Source of the DNA: Williamwhitmania taraxaci
Lineage (GTDB): Bacteria > Bacteroidota > Bacteroidia > Bacteroidales > Williamwhitmaniaceae
Reading direction: 5' to 3'
DNA: 47,994 nt
NCBI RefSeq assembly: GCF_900096565.1
Contig: NZ_FMYP01000026.1
Span: 1-47,994 of the forward strand
This document shows positions 35,897-43,692 of this stretch, piece by piece. How positions within the stretch are numbered: the first letter of the stretch is position 1; the number at the start of each line of letters is the position of its first letter. A program made the position numbers and the translations under genes. A model generated the notes under the pieces. The model was given only the letters and a program-made list of their open reading frames with translations. It had not been told where the DNA came from and searched no databases.

Positions 35897-36041
35897 TCGG
35901 CAAAAACGGACCATTCCGACCAAGTGGCTATTTTTAAGCCACATAACTGATTTGCGGTTCGGGTTTGTTGTTTATATTATTGGCAATGAGGATGAACGGG
36001 ATAGCGAGGACCATTCTGAAAATGGTGTATAGTTGTTCTCT

Positions 36042-37169
36042 CTATTTTGTTGTGTTGGTCTTTAATTCAACTCCTCTTAAATTTTTGGGGAATGCAAGAT
36101 TCACCACCACGGGGTAGTGATCGCTGTAGTTTACTCTTGGACTGGCGTATTCGGTGGCCTTGATGGCTGGGGCGTGGAATATGTAATCGATACGTAGAAT
36201 ACGCAGCATTCCAACATAGGTTGATCCGAATCCCGACCCTGCTTCCTTGAACGCATCCGTTAGGTTTCCGCGCATTTTGCGGTAGCTATAGGAGATTGGG
36301 GGATCGTTATAATCGCCAGCCATGATTACTGGATACTTTGATTTTTCTCGGTGCTTTGCCACTATTTTAACCTGAATGGCTCTTTTTTCGTATGCCACAA
36401 ATAGCCGAGTGTTGAAGTCCTTCAACTCTTCCATCTTTTTGTCGGAGTTTTGAAACTTCTGATTCAGCAGTAGGTTGACGTTCTTTTCGCGAAGCCTGGT
36501 GCTTTGGAGGTGACTGTTGTAAAGTCTTACCGTGTCTTTACCGATTTTTATGTCGCTGTATATCGAAACATTTGCCGTTTTGTCGAATGGCAGAACCCCT
36601 TTTTTTATGATTGGGAATTTGCTTAAAGTAGCAATCCCGAAGTTGTATTTCTTAGAGGTCATGCTGTATTCAATATGCCTGTAGGGGTAGTTGGCATAAA
36701 GTTTTTTTATCTTCTTTTGAACTTCGGGGGATGAGGTGAGGCAGAACTCCTGAAGACAAACGATATCTGGTTTTTGAGAGTTGATAAACCTTACCACGTC
36801 TTCCAACTTGTTGGGGGTGTCGTTCCAGTTTATCAGGTTGAATAGGTGAACGTTGTAGGTGAGTATTTTAACATCACGATGCTCAAACTTGTTTTTAGGG
36901 GCTTGTATCCTGAACTGAAAGAAGTTGGAGGCCGGTTCAATACAAATGATAAAGGCAATAAGGGGAATGATAACCGTTTTCTTTTTATGTATAATAAGCA
37001 AAACGAAAACGACAAGATTCATTAGGAGTAAAACGGGAAAGGCAAGTCCAAAGTAGGCAAGGGGCCAAAAGGTAGCCGGACTTACTAGTGTGGCAAGAAA
37101 GGACATTACCAGTGCAATTGCAATAATGGTTCCCGAATAAACGACTAATCCCTTTAAGAAATTTCTCAC
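36042..37169 (-). CDS. membrane-anchored endonuclease/exonuclease/phosphatase (EEP) family protein
   Basis: 375 residues starting with GTG 37169, one base after the preceding rhomboid gene's stop. Three hydrophobic segments (about residues 8-32, 34-60 and 66-82) precede the catalytic domain. EEP motifs in order: ILTYNVHLFN (Asn), IVCLQEFCL (metal-binding Glu), LYNSHLQS (His), VIMAGDYNDPP (catalytic Asp and Asn), IDYIFHA and the terminal YSDHYPVVVNL (SDHxP). The domain probably faces the periplasm. The substrate (nucleic acid, phospholipid or inositol phosphate) is unknown. Last gene of the mutL-rhomboid unit. Confidence 0.87.
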   Translation of the reverse strand: MRNFLKGLVVYSGTIIAIALVMSFLATLVSPATFWPLAYFGLAFPVLLLMNLVVFVLLIIHKKKTVIIPLIAFIICIEPASNFFQFRIQAPKNKFEHRDVKILTYNVHLFNLINWNDTPNKLEDVVRFINSQKPDIVCLQEFCLTSSPEVQKKIKKLYANYPYRHIEYSMTSKKYNFGIATLSKFPIIKKGVLPFDKTANVSIYSDIKIGKDTVRLYNSHLQSTRLREKNVNLLLNQKFQNSDKKMEELKDFNTRLFVAYEKRAIQVKIVAKHREKSKYPVIMAGDYNDPPISYSYRKMRGNLTDAFKEAGSGFGSTYVGMLRILRIDYIFHAPAIKATEYASPRVNYSDHYPVVVNLAFPKNLRGVELKTNTTK

Positions 37170-37170
37170 C

Positions 37171-38052
37171 CTAGTTTTTATTACCCAATTTGAATAACTC
37201 TTCGCGCTCTTCTTTGGTGAGCGATTCGTAGCCTGTTTTGTTTATTTTATCGAGAATATCATTGATGTTACTCTCGCGTTTTACCTTAGTGGCATTGTAC
37301 TCCATATCGGACATGTTGCGCTTGTGCACTACCTTCATCTTATTTCGTTCCGAAGAAAAAACGTTGAAAATTCCCTCTACCCAACCCAGTCCTAGGTTGG
37401 TGGTGCTGTTCTGCTTTAGTTTAAGTGCAATAAGGTATCCTGCCAGTGCTCCGCCTAGGTGAGCAATATGTCCTCCGGCATTTGTTCCTGCAATGCTTAT
37501 TAAATCGATGATCAGGTAAACCAGTGCAATATACTTAAGCCGAACTTCTCCAAAGAAGAGAAGATAAATGGTGTGATTTGGGGCGTAGGTAGCAGCCGCA
37601 AAGGTAATGGCCATAATTGAAGCGGAGGCCCCAATCATCACTGATAAATATTTCATCTCCACAAACAGCGGTATGGCATTGAAGGCCAATACAAAGAGAA
37701 TACCTCCTGCCAACCCACCCCAGAGGTAGGTGGAGAGAAGCTGCTTTTGCGTAAAAAAGCGCAAGAATATCTGGCCAAACCAGTATAGCGCCAACAGGTT
37801 GAACAGGATGTGGAACAAGTTCTCGTGGGTAAACATGTAGGTTACCAAGGTCCACGGTGTGCTAATCAGGTGCGGAAGGTAAGAGGGCACCTGAAGCCAC
37901 TCGAGCAAGGAGAAATAATCTCTGTTTCCGCTTATAAGCATGATTACATTCACGATGCTCACCGCCAAAAATACGCCTATGTTAACGTAGATAAGTTTGG
38001 TGTGAAGGCTTCCCTGCTTGAAAGATTGTTTTATTTCCTGCCCTATGCTCAT
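37171..38052 (-). CDS. rhomboid-family intramembrane serine protease, GASA variant
   Basis: 293 residues with about six transmembrane helices. The catalytic Ser143 is in GASAS, where the canonical motif is GxSG; the Gly after the Ser is Ala144. The partner His198 is in GGHIAHLGG, and HENLFHILFN carries the usual L1/helix 2 His/Asn. So the Ser-His dyad is complete. A soluble C-terminal tail of about 80 residues contains charged helices (RESNINDILDKINKTGYESL and TKEEREELFKLG). It cleaves membrane-protein substrates, unknown here. It is spaced one base from the rhomboid upstream and the EEP gene downstream, so translationally coupled. Confidence 0.92.
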   Translation of the reverse strand: MSIGQEIKQSFKQGSLHTKLIYVNIGVFLAVSIVNVIMLISGNRDYFSLLEWLQVPSYLPHLISTPWTLVTYMFTHENLFHILFNLLALYWFGQIFLRFFTQKQLLSTYLWGGLAGGILFVLAFNAIPLFVEMKYLSVMIGASASIMAITFAAATYAPNHTIYLLFFGEVRLKYIALVYLIIDLISIAGTNAGGHIAHLGGALAGYLIALKLKQNSTTNLGLGWVEGIFNVFSSERNKMKVVHKRNMSDMEYNATKVKRESNINDILDKINKTGYESLTKEEREELFKLGNKN

Positions 38053-38053
38053 A

Positions 38054-38872
38054 CTAATAGAATGTGGTTGTTTTCTTATTCCAGTATTTTATCAAGAGAA
38101 ATCCAAATATCATACCACCTAAGTGGGCAAAGTGGGCTACGTTGCTTCCCGGTTGAGAAATTCCCAGGTATAGTTCAATGGCACCGTATCCCATCACAAA
38201 GTATTTTGCCTTCATGGGGATTGGGGGGAAAAGGAGCATTATCTCGGTATTTGGGAAAAGCATTCCAAAGCCAAGCAGCACACCAAATACAGCACCCGAT
38301 GCACCGACGGTAGGTATGTTGATCATCCGATCCATTAGTAGTTTTGCTACTCCTTGAGCATCGGCGGCCAGCTGCGCGCTACCCGGATTGCTATACCATT
38401 TGTCGGTTAACTCTTGGTTAAGTGCACCGTAGTATTCCGAGAAGTTACTCCGTATGAAAGCATCGAAAGTTTCGGGGCTAAGGGTATTTAGCATGGCCTT
38501 ATATTCTCCCATAGCATGCGAAATCATAAAGTAGTTTACCAGCAAGTGGAGCGCTGCAGCTCCAAGCCCTGTGGCAAAAAAGTATATCATAAACCGCTTG
38601 CTGCCCCATACCTGCTCAAGTATTTTTCCAAACATCCATAGACCAAACATGTTGAAGAATAGGTGAGCCCATCCGGCATGCATAAACATGTGGGTGATGA
38701 GTTGGTGTGGACGGAAATATTCCGATCCGGGGTAGTACAGCGCTAAATATTGGGTTAGGTTTACCCCAAACTTCGTCAGTACCTCGGTGGCTAAAAAGAG
38801 GAGAATATTAATGATAATAATATTCTTGAGCACCGGAGGTGTTGAATTTATTCCTCTGCTTAATCCGTTCAT
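38054..38872 (-). CDS. rhomboid-family intramembrane serine protease
   Basis: 272 residues, six or so transmembrane helices. Catalytic Ser192 is in VGASGAVFG and His250 in FAHLGGMIFG; the upstream MHAGWAHLFFNMF block supplies the conserved His and Asn. Between the helix after WAHLFFNMFGLW and the Ser motif lies a hydrophilic insertion (about residues 122-185). It is the first of two adjacent, divergent rhomboids. The tandem pair plus EEP gene downstream of mutL is a familiar Bacteroidota arrangement, but its purpose is unknown. Confidence 0.94.
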   Translation of the reverse strand: MNGLSRGINSTPPVLKNIIIINILLFLATEVLTKFGVNLTQYLALYYPGSEYFRPHQLITHMFMHAGWAHLFFNMFGLWMFGKILEQVWGSKRFMIYFFATGLGAAALHLLVNYFMISHAMGEYKAMLNTLSPETFDAFIRSNFSEYYGALNQELTDKWYSNPGSAQLAADAQGVAKLLMDRMINIPTVGASGAVFGVLLGFGMLFPNTEIMLLFPPIPMKAKYFVMGYGAIELYLGISQPGSNVAHFAHLGGMIFGFLLIKYWNKKTTTFY

Positions 38873-39091
38873 TGCCTAGTTTTATGAGTGATCAACTTTG
38901 CGTATTATTCACAGTAACAAATAACCCTATTTTTTGTCAGCGCACTGTGGCTTATTCTTTTTACGAAATGAATCTAGGAGGCGAAATTACTTCCAATAAT
39001 TCAACCTTCCAAGCCTAGAAGTCTGTTGTTTGCCATCTTTAGAATTTGCGTTAGGCTAAACTAGAATTCGAAGGAGGAATAGTTACCAAGT

Positions 39092-40927
39092 TTACTTGAA
39101 ACGTTTCTCTAGATCGTCCATCGTAAGTATGAAAACGGTTTGCTTGCCATCGGGGCTGAGTCCGGGCTGGCTACATGCAAAAAGTTTGTCCATTATGTGC
39201 TGCATCTCTTCACCATTGAGTTGTTGTCCATAACGGGCAGCGGCAGCCTTAGCCAGTGATGTAGCCAAAATTTCAGCTTTGCTGCCCAAAAGGGCGCCTC
39301 TGTTTTCCTTTAGCCCTTCCAACAATCGTTCCACTAAGTCTTGGGTATTGGCCTCGGCCAAATCGCCCGGTTTTGCGCTTATGGCTACGCAATGGTTGCC
39401 TAAATCGTTTATCTCAAAACCAATTTGTGTTAACTCGTGCTCGTTCTGCATGAGCAGTAGGTGATCCGATGGAATAAGTTGGATGGCTTGAGGAAAGAGT
39501 TCTTTTTGGGAAACCTTTTGTCCTGTATTTAGGCTTCTGAGGTAATATTCGTAGAGAATGCGTTCGTGAGCTCGCTTTTGATCGATTACCATCAACCCCG
39601 ATTTTACGGTGGTGAGGATATAGCGGCCCTTAACCTGAAAGAAACTTTTTTCAAGACTAGGCTTTTCGAAAAGTGTCTCTTGTTGATTGAATCGCGATTG
39701 CTCCTCCATGTTTCGATCTACAGCACCCTGATAAAGTGCCTCCCATCCCTGCGGTACATCCTCTTTCCTATACGATTGGTAGGATGGCCGGAAACTTCCT
39801 CCGTCGGATTGTGGTCGTGTATCGAAAGGGTTAAAGTTGGGGTCGATATCGACTTGGGGGAGTTTGAAACTCATGCCTGGTCTATGGATGGGCATCTCCA
39901 GTGAAGGTTCTGTGTTAAAATCGATGGAGGGTCTTACCGCAAATTTCCCCAACGATTCGCGTACGGTGGCTTGCACAATTTGCCAAATGGCGCGCTCGTC
40001 CTCAAACTTGATTTCCGTTTTGGTAGGGTGAATATTTACGTCGATGGCCGCCGGATCGCTCTCAAAATAGATGAAGTAGGAGGGAACCGCTTCGGGCATC
40101 AGCAGCTGGTCGTAGGCGCTCATCACCGCCTTGTGGAAGTATGGGCTGCGGAAGTAACGACCGTTTACAAAGAAATATTGATCGCCGGCTGTTTTCTTTG
40201 AGTTTTCAGGCTTTCCGATAAATCCCGATATATTCACGATGGAGGTGTCGGTCTTTATGTCGATGATTTGTGTATTGAATGGCTTTCCAAAGAGGCCGGA
40301 AATACGTTGCCGAAGGTTTCCTGCGGGTAGGGAAAAGAGTTGGGTCTCATTGTGGAAAAGTGCGAACTCTACCGCAGGGTATACCAGCGCTACGCGTTCG
40401 AATTCGGTTACCACATGTTTCAACTCAACGGCACTCGACTTCAGAAATTTACGCCGTGCAGGGATGTTGAAAAATAGGTTTTTAATGATGAAATTAGAGC
40501 CAGCCGGGCAGCTGATGGGTTCTTGGGCGGTAATGTTGGAGCCGCTGATACGGATAAGATTGCCCACCTCCTCGTTGTGCGTGCGGGTTCGGAGTTCTAC
40601 CTCGGCCACGGAAGCCACGGAAGCCAAGGCCTCACCTCTAAAACCGAGGGTGTGTATGGCAAATAGATCGTTGGCCTCCCTGATTTTTGAGGTAGCATGA
40701 CGTTCAAAGGCCATGCGCGCATCAGTAGCCGACATCCCCGAACCATTATCGATAACCTGTATTAACTCTTTGCCTCCGTCCTTAACAACAACGGTGATGC
40801 TGGTGGCACCTGCATCAACCCCATTCTCCACGAGCTCTTTGATGGCCGAGGCGGGGCGTTGAATTACTTCCCCTGCGGCAATCTGGTTGGCCACAGAGTC
40901 GGGCAGAAGCCTTATGATATCTGGCAT
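39092..40927 (-). CDS. mutL: DNA mismatch repair protein MutL
   Basis: 611 residues. The N-terminal GHKL ATPase has VANQIAAGEVIQRPASAIKEL (cut: IAAGEVIQRPASAIKEL), DNGSGM, FERHATSKI and the GFRGEALASVASV lid. A central linker (about 330-425) is followed by a C-terminal dimerisation domain from about residue 430. MutL couples MutS mismatch recognition to strand removal. The usual nuclease motif DQHAxxExxxxE here reads DQKRAHERILYE (residues 449-460), and the later CPHGRP motif is replaced by LSPDGKQT, so metal-dependent nicking is doubtful. The small membrane-protein gene is ten bases upstream; the rhomboids follow after about 220 bases. Confidence 0.95.
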   Translation of the reverse strand: MPDIIRLLPDSVANQIAAGEVIQRPASAIKELVENGVDAGATSITVVVKDGGKELIQVIDNGSGMSATDARMAFERHATSKIREANDLFAIHTLGFRGEALASVASVAEVELRTRTHNEEVGNLIRISGSNITAQEPISCPAGSNFIIKNLFFNIPARRKFLKSSAVELKHVVTEFERVALVYPAVEFALFHNETQLFSLPAGNLRQRISGLFGKPFNTQIIDIKTDTSIVNISGFIGKPENSKKTAGDQYFFVNGRYFRSPYFHKAVMSAYDQLLMPEAVPSYFIYFESDPAAIDVNIHPTKTEIKFEDERAIWQIVQATVRESLGKFAVRPSIDFNTEPSLEMPIHRPGMSFKLPQVDIDPNFNPFDTRPQSDGGSFRPSYQSYRKEDVPQGWEALYQGAVDRNMEEQSRFNQQETLFEKPSLEKSFFQVKGRYILTTVKSGLMVIDQKRAHERILYEYYLRSLNTGQKVSQKELFPQAIQLIPSDHLLLMQNEHELTQIGFEINDLGNHCVAISAKPGDLAEANTQDLVERLLEGLKENRGALLGSKAEILATSLAKAAAARYGQQLNGEEMQHIMDKLFACSQPGLSPDGKQTVFILTMDDLEKRFK

Positions 40928-40937
40928 CGACTGTTTT

Positions 40938-41222
40938 TTAGCTGAGAAGGTAATATGCTACCAACAGTAGCAGAAAAATAATTATTACTACTCTGATAGT
41001 GGAAGTCCTTTTTCCAGTCTCTTTCTGACGGTAATGGCCCCTCATTGCACCTAGGCGTATGTTTGTACCTGGTTTATGGTCCGAATTTCTGTCTTCAATA
41101 CCTAACTCAAGGGCTCGCTTCTTGCGCTGCTCTTCCTTTTCTTCCTTTTCCTTATCGTAATAGCGGGGCACATAGCCAAATTGCTTATGTGAAGGAAGTT
41201 TAATCAATCCTCGAAATGCCAT
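40938..41222 (-). CDS. small tail-anchored membrane protein upstream of mutL
   Basis: 94 residues of no recognised family name. The first 70 are hydrophilic and strongly charged (YDKEKEEKEEQRKKRALELG, probably helical), and the last 20 form one transmembrane segment (VVIIIFLLLLVAYYLLS), so the protein is likely tail-anchored in the inner membrane with its N-terminus inside. The start ATG follows a candidate promoter at 41245-41276. It ends ten bases before mutL and is probably its operon partner. Small proteins of this build are often found at this position in Bacteroidota, to my recollection; no function is known to me. Confidence 0.75.
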   Translation of the reverse strand: MAFRGLIKLPSHKQFGYVPRYYDKEKEEKEEQRKKRALELGIEDRNSDHKPGTNIRLGAMRGHYRQKETGKRTSTIRVVIIIFLLLLVAYYLLS

Positions 41223-41244
41223 CGTCTTTTGCTTTATCTTTGCA

Positions 41245-41276
41245 CAAAGTTAGGCATTTTACTCGATGGTGCACAA
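41245..41276 (-). promoter_or_regulatory. candidate promoter of the small membrane protein-mutL unit
   Basis: On the minus strand TTG (41276-41274), a 21-base spacer and TAACTTTG (41252-41245) match the Bacteroidota -33/-7 pattern. A plus-strand TATCTTTG (41235-41242) abuts it and could be the -7 box of a divergent gmhA promoter. Confidence 0.4.
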
Positions 41277-41359
41277 CTAAATTTTGCTGGCGGCGTTTCT
41301 ACTTGGAGAGTTGCCTGTGGGATAAGAAATTTTTGTAGATTCGATCCAAATTTTGAATT

Positions 41360-41950
41360 ATGAACGATCCAATGTTACAAGTTCGGCAGAACTTTCAGGA
41401 AGCGAGAGATGTACTCGATCTATTTATGTCCGAGTCCCAAAGTTGGGAGTCGATTGAGAAGGCAGGAAATTTAATGGTGGAGGCAATTGAGCTGGGACAT
41501 AAGCTGATTTCCTGTGGAAATGGTGGCTCCATGAGCGATGCGATGCACTTTGCCGAAGAACTTTCCGGTCGTTTTCGTGGAGATAGGCGTGCTCTTCCAG
41601 CCATTGCCATTAGCGATCCTTCGCACATTACCTGCTCTGCCAATGATTTTGGCTATGAGAAGGTATTTTCCCGTTTTATCGAAGGCCTTGGCCGGCGCGG
41701 TGACGTGCTCTTTGCCATTAGCACGAGTGGAAATTCGGGCAATGTGGTTGAAGCCTGTAAGGCTGCTCGCGAACAGGGAATGAAGATCGTTGCCCTTACC
41801 GGGAAAAATGGTGGACTGCTCGCCGACCTTTGCGACGTGGAGATCCGCGTTCCATTTTTCGGGTTTGCCGATCGCGTGCAGGAGGTTCATATTAAGATTA
41901 TTCACTCGCTTATCCATCTTATTGAACTGAAACTTAATTTGTCTAAATGA
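41360..41950 (+). CDS. gmhA: phosphoheptose (sedoheptulose 7-phosphate) isomerase
   Basis: 196 residues, the usual length. The enzyme converts sedoheptulose 7-phosphate to D-glycero-D-manno-heptose 7-phosphate, the first step to ADP-heptose for LPS core. SIS-domain signatures: KLISCGNGGSMSDAMHFAEELSGRF (cut: SCGNGGSMSDAMHFAEEL), where the Ser/Asn/Glu and His residues line the active site, FAISTSGNSGNVVEA and VQEVHIKIIHSLIHLIE with the metal-site His. The start ATG is preceded by a long leader of about 120 bases. No other heptose gene is adjacent. Confidence 0.95.
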   Translation: MNDPMLQVRQNFQEARDVLDLFMSESQSWESIEKAGNLMVEAIELGHKLISCGNGGSMSDAMHFAEELSGRFRGDRRALPAIAISDPSHITCSANDFGYEKVFSRFIEGLGRRGDVLFAISTSGNSGNVVEACKAAREQGMKIVALTGKNGGLLADLCDVEIRVPFFGFADRVQEVHIKIIHSLIHLIELKLNLSK

Positions 41951-42120
41951 CCTACCGATGGTGTTTAATCATCGTTTCTTTTCGGAAGGTTATCTTAAAG
42001 ACATTCCTTTTCTAAGGAGCAAACGGAAAGTTGCTAGTGTGGAAAAGTAAATAGGAGACCGGCTATTTGCTAATTTTGGTTTGTCAATCTGTATCTTTGT
42101 TTGGCCCGATTCCCCTCAAT

Positions 42121-42156
42121 AAAAAAGCCCCACTCCCTTAAGAGTAGGGCTTTTGT
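42121..42156. terminator. bidirectional terminator between gmhA and the MFS transporter gene
   Basis: AAAAGCCC and ACTC pair with GAGT and GGGCTTTT around a single C-A mismatch and a six-base loop. T runs lie on both strands. The tail is stronger on the minus strand, so the MFS gene is the better served. Confidence 0.8.
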
Positions 42157-42167
42157 TCAGTAACTGT

Positions 42168-43424
42168 TTAGTGTTGTATGTTTTCTATCTCTTTGGGGTT
42201 GTGCTTATGCTTAAAGAGTATGGCAAAGAATATTGCAATTATTGCAGAGTATATTGCAAACAGCAACCAAATGGAGTGCCAGTCTTTAACGTTTTCGGCA
42301 GAGGTGTAAAAAACCTTGATTAGGTAACCGCTTACTAAACTGCCAAAAATGGCACCAAAGCCGTTGGTCATCATCATGAACAATCCTTGTGCGCTCGAGC
42401 GTATGGATGGATCAGTGGAGGTTTCTACAAATAGCGAACCGGAGATGTTGAAGAAGTCGAACGCCATACCGTAAACAATACACGACAAAATAATCATCCA
42501 AAGGCCATCAACTGGATCTCCATAAGCGAACAGTCCGAAGCGAAGAACCCAAGCAACCATGCTTATGAGCATTACCTTCTTTATTCCGAAACGTTTAAGG
42601 AAGAAAGGTATGGCAAGGATGAACAAGGTCTCGGATATTTGAGAAATTGACATGATAATGGTGGAGTACTTCACCACAAAGGAGTTGGCGTATTCCGGAA
42701 TGAGTTTGAAATCGCCTAGAAAAACGTCACCGTATGCATTGGTAAGTTGGAGTGCAGCGCCCAAAAACATAGAAAACACGAAGAAAAGTGCCATCTTTTT
42801 GTCCTTGAATAGTTTGAACGCATCTAAACCAAAGCGTTGTGCCAGTGTAGTATCAATCTTTTTGGCTCCAAATGAGGGGCATTTGGGTAGCGAGAAGGAG
42901 TAAACGCCAAGGAACATCGATACTGCCGCAGCGATGTAAAATTGGTTCTCAGAACTTTTATTGCCTGTAAGATTTACCACCCACATGGCTACAATAAACC
43001 CAATAGTTCCAAAAACGCGAATAGGCGGAAAGTCCTTAACAACGTCGTAACGGTTGCTCTTCAGTGCAGTGTAGGCAATAGAGTTTGCAAGTGCAATGGT
43101 GGGCATGTAAAAGCACATGGATACGAGCATTACCCAGAAGAAGGTGGAAGGATCGTTTACCTGTGGAAGAAAAAACAGCGTAATGCCACTAAGTAAGTGC
43201 AGTATTCCGTATAGTTTTTCTGCATTAAGAAACCGATCAGCAATTATTCCTGCGATTGCAGGCATAAATAGCGATGCGATTCCCATTGTTGAAAAGATGA
43301 TTCCAAATTCGGAACCTGACCACTCCTTGGTGTTAAACCAATAGTTTCCAATTGTTATTAACCATGAACCCCAAACAAAAAACTGTAGGAAGTTCATTGC
43401 GGTTAGACGTCCTTTAATACCCAT
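42168..43424 (-). CDS. MFS transporter, nucleoside:H+ symporter (NupG-like) type
   Basis: 418 residues with about twelve hydrophobic helices. Features of the nucleoside:proton symporter family: the N-terminal LTAMNFLQFFVWGSWLITIG (cut: MNFLQFFVWGSWLITIG), TEWSGSEFGIIF-like stretch (KEWSGSEFGIIFSTMG), GIASLFMPAIAGIIADR, the ALKSNRYDVVKDFPPIRVFGTIGFI region (cut: DFPPIRVFGTIGFI) and RSSAQGLFMMMTNGFGAIFG. It likely imports nucleosides across the inner membrane with protons. The specific substrate is not known. Monocistronic, ending at the shared terminator. Confidence 0.88.
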   Translation of the reverse strand: MGIKGRLTAMNFLQFFVWGSWLITIGNYWFNTKEWSGSEFGIIFSTMGIASLFMPAIAGIIADRFLNAEKLYGILHLLSGITLFFLPQVNDPSTFFWVMLVSMCFYMPTIALANSIAYTALKSNRYDVVKDFPPIRVFGTIGFIVAMWVVNLTGNKSSENQFYIAAAVSMFLGVYSFSLPKCPSFGAKKIDTTLAQRFGLDAFKLFKDKKMALFFVFSMFLGAALQLTNAYGDVFLGDFKLIPEYANSFVVKYSTIIMSISQISETLFILAIPFFLKRFGIKKVMLISMVAWVLRFGLFAYGDPVDGLWMIILSCIVYGMAFDFFNISGSLFVETSTDPSIRSSAQGLFMMMTNGFGAIFGSLVSGYLIKVFYTSAENVKDWHSIWLLFAIYSAIIAIFFAILFKHKHNPKEIENIQH

Positions 43425-43692
43425 ATAATTTTTTTTTGCTGTTAGATTTCTCTTTTTTCGAGTGAATTAGGGGGTCTAAAAATAGTAAGAATAATGAGTC
43501 GCCCAAGCTTTCGCAATCGATTTCTAATAAATCATTGATTGGCTGCGCTGTTCAAGCAGTATGAAATCACTTTCTGCAAACAAAAAAGTTGAAAGGCTTG
43601 CTTTTTATTCGGTTATGTCCGAAATTTATTCACTTATAAGTCTTAAATTGTTTTAAATTACTTGTGTGGTGTATTCACAAATCTACAACGCT

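Noticed and set aside
40239-40700. 153-codon plus-strand ORF opposite mutL
   Set aside because: Antisense shadow of the MutL ATPase domain, with no recognisable protein features.
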